From an uncultured Bacilli bacterium (GTDB lineage: Bacteria > Bacillota_I > Bacilli_A > RF39 > UBA660): 13,296 nt of DNA. The notes beneath the pieces were generated by a model, which saw only the letters and a program-made list of their open reading frames with translations, did not search any database and had not been told where the DNA came from. Made by a program: the position numbers and the translations under genes. The DNA lies in assembly GCA_934122215.1 (NCBI GenBank), contig CAKOWF010000029.1:1-13296 (forward strand), written 5' to 3'. Shown here one piece after another: positions 7,248 through 12,908 of the stretch. Each line of letters opens with the position of its first letter. The first letter of the stretch is position 1.

Positions 7248-8233
7248 TCTGATACCTCCAAACTAATTGCATGCGCAATAGATGGTATACTTAATTTTTC
7301 ATTTACCATAGTCGTTGACATTAATGCTCCTGTTGCAACTAATAACACTCTTTTTAATTCCTTTTTTCTCATTTTACTGAATATATAAGAATATGTAACA
7401 AGTGGAGCACATGCAGGACCACTTCCTCCAGCATATACTGGTTGTGATTCTATATCATATATCATGCAAGCTGTATCATCATATTTTTTTAAATCAATTC
7501 CATATTCTACTTTCATATAATCTTTTAATATTTTTTTACCATATATTCCTAAATCTCCACTTAATATCAAATCATAGTAATTAATATCTCTTTTCATATC
7601 TTTTAAATGTCTATATATCGTATCAGCACAAGCAGGTGCCATTACAGCTCCCATATTATATGCATCTTTTATATCCATATCGGTTACTACACCTATTGTT
7701 CCTGATTCTATTTTTATATCACTTGGTGTTGAACTTAAATATGCTGCTGCTCCACCAGTAGTTGTAAATGTTGTTGTTTTAGGTTTTACTCCACCATATT
7801 CTGTTGGATATCTAAATTGTTTCTCTGCTGCATTATTATGAGAAGATACAGCACATATACAATTGTTTATTTGATTTTTTTCAATCATATTTGCTCCAAT
7901 AATTAATCCTTCTACACTACTAGCACATGCACTATAAATTCCTAAATATGGTATTTTTAAATTATTAGCTGCATAATTAGAAGCAACAATTTGATTCAAT
8001 AAATCACCTGATATCATTAAATTAATATCAAATCTTGTTTTATTTAATTTAGACAATAATAAGTCAACACTATCTTCTATTAATTTACTTTCTGCTTGTT
8101 CCCATGTTTTTTTACCAAAGTACAAATCACGATAACTTTTATCAAAATAGTTTCCTAAAGGTCCATTTTGTTCAAAAGGTCCAGTTATTGTTGCTGTATC
8201 ATTTATAAATACATTTTTATATTTAAATGTCAT
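7244..8233 (-). CDS. spoVAD: Stage V sporulation protein AD (SpoVAD)
   Basis: This 329-residue protein has the thiolase/ketoacyl-synthase-like fold known for SpoVAD, the soluble component of the SpoVA channel that binds dipicolinic acid on the forespore membrane. It lacks membrane helices. Visible landmarks are the opening TITGPFEQNGPLG (15-27), the thiolase-type nucleophile segment YSACASSVEG (100-109) with C103, SSHNNAAEKQFRYPTEYG (130-147), TTTGGAAAYLSS (157-168) and the glycine-rich C-terminal stretch YAGGSGPACAP (267-277) followed by TGALMS. Length is close to the usual 335-340. The start overlaps the spoVAC stop as ATGA, with GGAGG at 8240-8244. Order C-D-E is the conserved core of spoVA operons. 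Confidence 0.95.
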   Translation of the reverse strand: MTFKYKNVFINDTATITGPFEQNGPLGNYFDKSYRDLYFGKKTWEQAESKLIEDSVDLLLSKLNKTRFDINLMISGDLLNQIVASNYAANNLKIPYLGIYSACASSVEGLIIGANMIEKNQINNCICAVSSHNNAAEKQFRYPTEYGGVKPKTTTFTTTGGAAAYLSSTPSDIKIESGTIGVVTDMDIKDAYNMGAVMAPACADTIYRHLKDMKRDINYYDLILSGDLGIYGKKILKDYMKVEYGIDLKKYDDTACMIYDIESQPVYAGGSGPACAPLVTYSYIFSKMRKKELKRVLLVATGALMSTTMVNEKLSIPSIAHAISLEVSE

Positions 8234-8676
8234 ATTGTTCCTCCAAATAATAATACTCTAATTAAACCAAAAACATATGCACTTACCACTCCAAATATTA
8301 TAACTGTTCCTGCTAATTTAAACATATTTGCACCTATTCCTGTTACCATTCCTTCTTTTTTGTAATCTAAAGCAGCACTCATCATTGAATGAGCAAACCC
8401 TGTAATTGGTACTATTAAACCTGCTTTAGCCCACATAACCCATTTATCAAAAAATCCAAAGCACGTTAATAAACATCCTATAAAAATCAAAGTAATAATC
8501 ATGAATGTTCCTGCTTGACTTGTAGGAATATTTAACCAATAAGAATAGAATTCTACTAAAAATTCACCTATTATCCCCATTAATCCACCTATTATAAAAG
8601 CTATAAGTCCATTATATAATCTATTTTCTTTTGGCTTATATTTTTCTACAATTGTTTTATATTTGTTTTTTTCCAT
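8230..8676 (-). CDS. spoVAC: Stage V sporulation protein AC (SpoVAC)
   Basis: The product has 148 residues and four predicted membrane helices (about 22-42, 57-75, 85-105, 116-143). The segment DKWVMWAKAGLIVPITGFAH (about 77-96) is the SpoVAC hallmark. SpoVAC is a channel subunit for dipicolinic acid movement across the inner forespore membrane and has been linked to mechanosensitive release at germination. The frame stays open to 8736, but the start at 8676 is chosen because AGGAGG (8683-8688) precedes it by six bases and because the conserved family sequence begins there. It is the first gene of spoVACDE; no spoVAA, spoVAB or spoVAF is present on either side. A sigma-G-type promoter lies directly upstream. 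Confidence 0.95.
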   Translation of the reverse strand: MEKNKYKTIVEKYKPKENRLYNGLIAFIIGGLMGIIGEFLVEFYSYWLNIPTSQAGTFMIITLIFIGCLLTCFGFFDKWVMWAKAGLIVPITGFAHSMMSAALDYKKEGMVTGIGANMFKLAGTVIIFGVVSAYVFGLIRVLLFGGTI

Positions 8677-8693
8677 AATATTCCTCCTAGAAG

Positions 8694-8722
8694 TATTATG
8701 AATTATTTTTAATTTTATATAC
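8694..8722 (-). promoter_or_regulatory. Sigma-G-type (forespore) promoter of the spoVA operon
   Basis: On the minus strand GTATA (8718-8722) is followed after 17 bases by CATAATA (8694-8700). Both boxes match the B. subtilis sigma-G consensus GHATR-N17/18-CATNHTA at every position, and spoVA is a known sigma-G operon. No good sigma-A promoter is seen in the same interval. Transcription would start near 8687, immediately at the AGGAGG. Confidence 0.7.
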
Positions 8723-8748
8723 AAAAAAAATTCCAAATAAGGAATTTT
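8723..8748 (-). terminator. Intrinsic terminator of the DUF2207 gene
   Basis: On the minus strand an 8-bp A/T-rich stem (8741-8748 with 8727-8734, core AATTCC/GGAATT, loop of 6) runs into eight T residues (8723-8730). It begins at the stop codon of the DUF2207 gene and ends at the base before the sigma-G -35 box, separating vegetative from forespore transcription. Confidence 0.75.
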
Positions 8749-10543
8749 ATTCTTTTATACTATCTTTATGATATTCAACATGTATACTACTTTGTCCTGT
8801 TAATTGTTTTTTAAACATTGCTTGTGTTACTGTAAAAATCATGTTATTTACAAATTCTTGAAATTTTTTTAATGAAAAATCTTCTTTTGTAATATACCAA
8901 CTTGGATATGCAGTTATTATTTCATTAAATTTATTAATCCAAATATCAGTTAGTCCTAATACATATATATATGGATACATATCATAATAGTAATTTTCAT
9001 TTTGTTGTAATTTTTCTTTTATCTCTGCAATAGATAATTCTTCTAATGACTTCTTGAAACTATATATTTTACTTAGAGTTTCATTTCCATATCTCGTTCT
9101 AAGAGGAATTATTTTATATAAGTAACATGATATAAATATAATGATCATTCCAATTATATATATTAAAATCATTGTTATATCATACATAATTGGTACTATT
9201 CCTATATATAATGTTATTATAATTAATACTATACCTATTATTAATCTAATTAATAATTTGGTATTAGCATAATATAACATGTATATTCCAAATATCATCA
9301 ATATATTAATTATTGGTATTAAATAGATTTTATTAGTAAATAAGTATATAGAATATGAATTCATAATAATTATTGACATGACAATTAAAATTATTAATAT
9401 GTTCTTTTTACTTTTAACATTTTTAAAAAATAGTTTTTCTTGATTATCTAAATTATCAATAGAACTTTTAGCATCGACTAATGAATTATATAAATTATAT
9501 TCAATATCTTTTAATTCAATTACTTCTTTATTTTGAAACATTTTTTCAAATAATATTTTTATTGCAGCATTATCTTTATCATAATCTTTTAATTTTTTTA
9601 TTTTAAAACTATTAAATGTACTCAATTTATATCCATCATCTAATTCTATATATTCTATATAACCCTCATTTGCAAGTGTAATAAATGTAGATATTAAATC
9701 ATGTTCTTTTAAATATCCTTTATACAAATAAGCTATTTCAGCACTATTAAAATCATATGGAACATTTTCTTCTTTCGTAATTGTTACTTTATTATTTTTA
9801 CCATATTTAATAAAGCATATCATTCCATAGAAAATAGTTACAAAAGGAATAATTAGTGTTAATATGTATAAATAATTATTGCCTGTTCCACCTATAAAAT
9901 ATTTATCTGGTAATTTTAAATACATTGATACACTTTCATTAGAATTAAGTGAACCATTCATTGTACCTGTTATTATATTGTTATCAATGTTGTATATAAT
10001 ATCATTATTTGTATATTTTAAATTGTGTAAAAACTTAACATCTATTTTATCTACTTTTTTTGGTAGTTCAACTTTAAAGTTTATTCCTGATATATTTTCA
10101 TCTATTTTTCCATTTATTATATCCAAAAACATTTCATCATAACCTACAGAGGAGTCTTTTCCATAATCATATGAATAAGTAATAATATAATTTTCTATAT
10201 TATCTTTTTCATTTGATTTTGAAACATTTATTTCATTATTTTTTATTTCATATTTTGTATCTATATTATTAACCTTTACTCCTATATTACTAATATTTAA
10301 TTTAGATGTTTTTTTTGAACCATCAGGTCTTATAACGTTTATTTTATTATTTAATTTTCTTATAAATTTACAATCTTCTGTAAAATATATATTATATTCT
10401 TCTTTTACATTTATTGTTCTATCTTCATTAATTTTAATATCAATATCATATGTAAGCATTTCATATGATTTAGCTTTAATTTTTATTGGTAAAATCAATA
10501 AACAGATTAATACATAAAAAACTTTTTTTATCACATTAACCAC
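8747..10543 (-). CDS. DUF2207 family membrane protein
   Basis: The product has about 598 residues. An N-terminal signal sequence (about 1-24) leads into an extracellular beta-rich DUF2207 domain (about 25-220: EMLTYDIDIKINEDRTINVKEEYNIYF region and later strands). A membrane helix follows (224-246), then a cytosolic segment (about 250-378) starting with the family-typical PYDFNSAEIAYLYKG. Four more helices (about 381-402, 406-425, 430-452, 456-477) and a C-terminal cytosolic part with PYIYVLGLTDIWINKF complete it. The family is widespread in Firmicutes and its function is unknown to me. The start is uncertain: GTG at 10543 has AGGG only two bases away, whereas GTG at 10534 (codon 4) has better-spaced GGAAG/AAGTGGT ahead of it, and both give the same signal peptide. 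It is a single-gene unit with its own promoter and terminator. Confidence 0.85.
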   Translation of the reverse strand: MVNVIKKVFYVLICLLILPIKIKAKSYEMLTYDIDIKINEDRTINVKEEYNIYFTEDCKFIRKLNNKINVIRPDGSKKTSKLNISNIGVKVNNIDTKYEIKNNEINVSKSNEKDNIENYIITYSYDYGKDSSVGYDEMFLDIINGKIDENISGINFKVELPKKVDKIDVKFLHNLKYTNNDIIYNIDNNIITGTMNGSLNSNESVSMYLKLPDKYFIGGTGNNYLYILTLIIPFVTIFYGMICFIKYGKNNKVTITKEENVPYDFNSAEIAYLYKGYLKEHDLISTFITLANEGYIEYIELDDGYKLSTFNSFKIKKLKDYDKDNAAIKILFEKMFQNKEVIELKDIEYNLYNSLVDAKSSIDNLDNQEKLFFKNVKSKKNILIILIVMSIIIMNSYSIYLFTNKIYLIPIINILMIFGIYMLYYANTKLLIRLIIGIVLIIITLYIGIVPIMYDITMILIYIIGMIIIFISCYLYKIIPLRTRYGNETLSKIYSFKKSLEELSIAEIKEKLQQNENYYYDMYPYIYVLGLTDIWINKFNEIITAYPSWYITKEDFSLKKFQEFVNNMIFTVTQAMFKKQLTGQSSIHVEYHKDSIKE

Positions 10544-10560
10544 TTCCCTATTATAGATAA

Positions 10561-10589
10561 ATTATATCATACATAATTATTATTAACAA
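10561..10589 (-). promoter_or_regulatory. Sigma-A-type promoter of the DUF2207 gene
   Basis: On the minus strand TTGTTA (10584-10589), 17 bases, then perfect TATAAT (10561-10566) with an extended -10 TGA in front. A second TATAAT lies closer to the gene (about 10548-10553) without a matching -35 box. Confidence 0.65.
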
Positions 10590-10591
10590 TA

Positions 10592-10614
10592 ATAAAAAGA
10601 GTTAAATTAACCCT
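10592..10614 (-). terminator. Intrinsic terminator of the pilin gene
   Basis: On the minus strand AGGGTT and AACTCT (10609-10614 with 10598-10603, one G-T pair) form a stem with a 5-base A/T loop, followed by TTTTTATT. It sits between the pilin stop (10618-10620) and the DUF2207 promoter. Confidence 0.6.
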
Positions 10615-10617
10615 TTG

Positions 10618-10815
10618 TTATTTATCTACACAAGTACCTTCTCCTGGTTTTGCTCCTTCTACGTATACTTTATCAACTAAAGAGCATGATGATTTAGTCA
10701 TCGCATCTTGTAAATACCCACCTAATAATTTTACGACACTTACTACAACAACACTTATTACTGCTATAATTAGTAAATATTCAACTAAAGCTTGTCCTTT
10801 ATTATTGTGATTCAT
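10618..10815 (-). CDS. Flp-type (type IVb) prepilin
   Basis: A 65-residue protein with a short positive leader (MNHNNKG), a type III prepilin peptidase site G7/Q8 followed by QALVEYLL (glutamate at +5 and the adjacent tyrosine are hallmarks of Flp pilins), and one hydrophobic helix (about 13-34). The short extracellular tail has two cysteines (C44, C62) that could form a disulphide. Flp pilins are cleaved by a TadV/CpaA-type peptidase and assembled by the Tad machine into thin adhesive pili; in some Firmicutes related sequences serve as pseudopilins. No tad genes are in this window, so it is an isolated pilin gene here. AGGAGGT (10821-10827) supports the start, and a consensus promoter lies upstream. 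Confidence 0.88.
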   Translation of the reverse strand: MNHNNKGQALVEYLLIIAVISVVVVSVVKLLGGYLQDAMTKSSCSLVDKVYVEGAKPGEGTCVDK

Positions 10816-10856
10816 AACCTACCTCCTAATGGATTTTATATACTCTACCTATATAC

Positions 10857-10885
10857 ATATTATACTTTTTTTATATGTTTGTCAA
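10857..10885 (-). promoter_or_regulatory. Consensus sigma-A-type promoter of the pilin gene
   Basis: On the minus strand a perfect TTGACA (10880-10885) is followed after 17 bases by TAATAT (10857-10862), or after 15 bases by TATAAT (10859-10864). It has the best -35 box in the window. It leaves a leader of about 35 bases, longer than for the other genes, consistent with strong expression of a structural subunit. The -35 overlaps that of the divergent DUF192 gene. Confidence 0.7.
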
Positions 10886-10908
10886 ATGTTTTTTTGTTAT
10901 GATATAAT
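10879..10908 (+). promoter_or_regulatory. Sigma-A-type promoter of the DUF192 gene
   Basis: TTGTCA (10879-10884), 18 bases, then perfect TATAAT (10903-10908) with an extended -10 TGA (TGATATAAT). Its -35 box lies on the same bases as the pilin -35 on the other strand. Confidence 0.6.
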
Positions 10909-10923
10909 TAATTAGGTGATATT

Positions 10924-11232
10924 ATGTATACTATTTACAATAACAAAAAAATTATAATTAAAGAGTATAAAAGTTTTTTCAAAAAACTAGGCGGATTTAT
11001 GTTTAAAAAGAAAGCAGATTATGGAATTTATTTTAAAAATTGTAATAGTATTCATACTTTCTTTTGCTATTTTCCTATTGATATTTACTTTTTAGATAAA
11101 GATAATAACATTTTATATACTTATAAAAATGTAAGGAAAAATAAAATCATATTGCCTAAAAAAGATGTAAAAAATACAATTGAAATACCAACTGGTTTAT
11201 GTGATAAATTGAATTTAAAAGATGGCAATTAA
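10924..11232 (+). CDS. DUF192 family protein
   Basis: The 102-residue protein matches the DUF192 pattern: KLGGFMFKKKADYGIYF (21-37), then NSIHTFFCYFPIDIYFLDKDN (41-61) containing the hallmark HTFF..FPID.(Y/V)F.D, a short beta region and PTGLCDKLNLKDG at the end. DUF192 proteins are small beta-rich domains of unknown biochemical function, and no signal peptide is visible in this member. Length is slightly under the usual 110-150. The ribosome binding site is AGGTGAT (10914-10920). Divergent transcription from the pilin gene with overlapping promoters may mean linked regulation, which is inference. Its stop overlaps the stop of cysS by four bases on opposite strands. Confidence 0.82.
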   Translation: MYTIYNNKKIIIKEYKSFFKKLGGFMFKKKADYGIYFKNCNSIHTFFCYFPIDIYFLDKDNNILYTYKNVRKNKIILPKKDVKNTIEIPTGLCDKLNLKDGN

Positions 11233-11242
11233 GCCATCTTTT
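11217..11242. terminator. Bidirectional terminator holding both stop codons of convergent genes
   Basis: A 10-bp perfect stem (11217-11226 with 11233-11242, core GATGGC/GCCATC) has a six-base AATTAA loop. The loop holds the cysS stop (11229-11231) and most or all of the DUF192 stop (11230-11232). Each strand continues into four T residues, so it is a symmetric, moderate-strength terminator for both genes. Confidence 0.75.
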
Positions 11243-12629
11243 CATATATAGTTCCTTCTCTAGTATCTTTTAGCAATATTTTCTTTTCTTCTAATTCTTT
11301 TCTTATTTTATCAGCTAATTCATAATCTTTATTTATTTTAGCTTGTTTTCTTTCTTCAATTTTTTCTAATATATATTTTTCTAATTCCGGATCGATTTTA
11401 TTATCTTTAACTAGAGATAGTGATAATACACTATCAAATTTTTTTATCAATTCAAATTTAGTATTATTTGAGATTGTTTCATCTTTTAATACATCATATA
11501 AAATAGTTATAGCTAATGATGTGTTTAAATCATCTTCTAGTGCATTTTTAAACTTTTTATCAAATTTTATTATTGCTTCTTGATCTATATTTCCATATAT
11601 GTTTTCTTTAATATTTTTAACTTTATTTAGTAATTTCAGGTATGCATTTTTAGTATTATCTAATGCATCATAACTAAATACTAATACCTTTCTATAATGA
11701 GAATTTAAGCACATGAATCTATAAACAATTGGAGCATAACCTTTTTGCTCTAATAATGAGATTGTTAAAAATTCCCCTTTTGATTTACTCATTTTACCGC
11801 TTTTGTCGTTTAAGTGTTCTCCATGTACCCAATAATTACACCATTTATGCTCTAAATATGCTTCACTTTGCGCTATTTCGTTAGTATGGTGAGGAAAAAT
11901 ATTATCTACTCCACCACAATGTATATCTAATTTTTCACCCAAATATTTCATAGAAATTCCTGAACATTCTATATGCCATCCAGGATATCCATATCCCCAT
12001 GGACTTTGCCATTTTAATTCCTGATCTTCAAATTTTGATTTAGTAAACCACAAAACAAAGTCTGCTTGATTTTTTTTATTTAAATCTTCATCTACTCCAT
12101 CGCGTACTCCAACAACCATTTCATCTATTTTATGATTTGTTAATACATAGTAATCATCTAATTTTGTAGTATCAAAATATATATTACCCCCACTAATATA
12201 TGCATAATTTTTATCTAATAAATTTTGAATTATTTTAAAATACATATCTATATTGTCAGTTGCTTTTGATACTATTTCTGGCCATTTAATATTTAACTTT
12301 TCACAATCTTTTTTAAATTCTTCTGTGTAGTAAGAAGCTATTTCTAATACTGTTTTATGTTCTCTTTTTGCTCCTTTTAGCATTTTGTCTTCTCCACTAT
12401 CAGAATCACTACTTAAATGCCCAACATCAGTAATATTCATACATCTTTTGACATTATATCCTATATAATTTAATGTTTTTTCAAATATATCTTCAAATAT
12501 ATAAGTTCTTAAATTTCCTATATGTGCATAATGATATACTGTAGGACCACAAGTATACATTGTCACTTCATCTTTATTATTAGGAATAAAATCTTCTACT
12601 TTTCTAGTTAATGTATTATAAATTCTCAT
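11229..12629 (-). CDS. cysS: Cysteinyl-tRNA synthetase
   Basis: This 466-residue class I aminoacyl-tRNA synthetase is of normal length and attaches cysteine to tRNA-Cys in the cytosol. Visible features are the active-site zinc ligands C27 (in YTCGPTVY), C222 (in GWHIECSG), H247 and E251 (in FPHHTNEIAQSE). The HIGH motif is HIGN (36-39), and KMSKS is exact at 279-283. The helical C-terminal region ends with the usual KINKDYELADKIRKEL-type segment and GTIYEKM. AAGGTGAT (12633-12640) precedes the start. No T-box leader is present: the promoter is too close to the start codon, so regulation by uncharged tRNA-Cys through a T-box is unlikely. The gene is divergent from the tRNA gene. Confidence 0.97.
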   Translation of the reverse strand: MRIYNTLTRKVEDFIPNNKDEVTMYTCGPTVYHYAHIGNLRTYIFEDIFEKTLNYIGYNVKRCMNITDVGHLSSDSDSGEDKMLKGAKREHKTVLEIASYYTEEFKKDCEKLNIKWPEIVSKATDNIDMYFKIIQNLLDKNYAYISGGNIYFDTTKLDDYYVLTNHKIDEMVVGVRDGVDEDLNKKNQADFVLWFTKSKFEDQELKWQSPWGYGYPGWHIECSGISMKYLGEKLDIHCGGVDNIFPHHTNEIAQSEAYLEHKWCNYWVHGEHLNDKSGKMSKSKGEFLTISLLEQKGYAPIVYRFMCLNSHYRKVLVFSYDALDNTKNAYLKLLNKVKNIKENIYGNIDQEAIIKFDKKFKNALEDDLNTSLAITILYDVLKDETISNNTKFELIKKFDSVLSLSLVKDNKIDPELEKYILEKIEERKQAKINKDYELADKIRKELEEKKILLKDTREGTIYEKMA

Positions 12630-12647
12630 TGAATCACCTTCTAATTA

Positions 12648-12656
12648 ATTATATCA
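12648..12656 (-). promoter_or_regulatory. Extended -10 promoter of cysS
   Basis: On the minus strand TGATATAAT (TATAAT at 12648-12653, TG element at 12655-12656) lies 18 bases before the ATG. No convincing -35 box exists 16-18 bases upstream, as expected for an extended -10 promoter. The 17 bases from here towards the gene are identical to those at the DUF192 promoter. Confidence 0.55.
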
Positions 12657-12745
12657 TATATTTTCTTTTCCTTTATTTATTTTATGTTTTAATATACATT
12701 TTTTTATTAAATTGTAAATTTTTTGTATATTTTTTAATAAATTTA

Positions 12746-12774
12746 TTGAAATTTTAATTTTATTATGTTAATAT
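12746..12774 (+). promoter_or_regulatory. Sigma-A-type promoter of the tRNA gene
   Basis: TTGAAA (12746-12751), exactly 17 bases, then TAATAT (12769-12774). The predicted start near 12781 gives a pre-tRNA leader of about 14 bases, to be removed by RNase P. Confidence 0.65.
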
Positions 12775-12794
12775 ATAGAAGCAATGAGAAAAAT

Positions 12795-12871
12795 GGACCC
12801 TTAGCTCAGTTGGTTAGAGCATCCGGCTCATAACCGGGCGGTCGTAGGTTCGAGTCCTACAGGGTCCACCA
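12795..12871 (+). tRNA. tRNA with CAU anticodon, probably tRNA-Ile2 (lysidine type) rather than tRNA-Met
   Basis: The 77-base cloverleaf is complete, including an encoded 3' CCA: acceptor stem GGACCCT/AGGGTCC with discriminator A, D stem GCTC/GAGC, anticodon stem TCCGG/CCGGG around loop CTCATAA, and T stem GTAGG/CCTAC with TTCGAGT loop. The anticodon is CAT. It is not the initiator: the first acceptor pair is matched and the anticodon stem lacks the three G-C pairs GGG/CCC. The acceptor C4-G69 and C5-G68 pairs are identity elements for TilS, and the whole body closely resembles B. subtilis and Mycoplasma tRNA-Ile2 as I remember them. Reading AUA as isoleucine is therefore more likely than elongator methionine. 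AUA codons are common here, so such a tRNA is needed. Confidence 0.93.
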
Positions 12872-12883
12872 TTTATAAAAAAT

Positions 12884-12907
12884 ACCGTTGTTATCAACGG
12901 TTTTTTT
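12884..12907. terminator. Bidirectional intrinsic terminator after the tRNA gene
   Basis: ACCGTTG (12884-12890) and CAACGGT (12895-12901) form a 7-bp stem with a TTAT loop, followed on the plus strand by seven T. On the minus strand the stem is followed by ATTTTTTAT, so it can also end the mRNA of the convergent gene that stops at 12909. Confidence 0.8.
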
Positions 12908-12908
12908 G

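Noticed and set aside
7402..7584. A 60-codon plus-strand frame inside spoVAD
   Set aside because: Antisense of the conserved SpoVAD C-terminal region; His/Leu-rich shadow with no translation signal.
8168..8365. A 65-codon plus-strand frame across the spoVAC/spoVAD junction
   Set aside because: It lies antisense to two conserved coupled genes and has no ribosome binding site.
8677..8736. Upstream extension of spoVAC to 8736
   Set aside because: It would place the sigma-G promoter and the ribosome binding site inside the gene and add residues absent from the family.
9879..10142. An 87-codon plus-strand frame inside the DUF2207 gene
   Set aside because: Antisense shadow of a well-supported gene.
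12630..12794. A possible T-box riboswitch ahead of cysS
   Set aside because: The extended -10 box lies 18 bases from the start codon, leaving no leader, and no specifier hairpin or T-box sequence is present.
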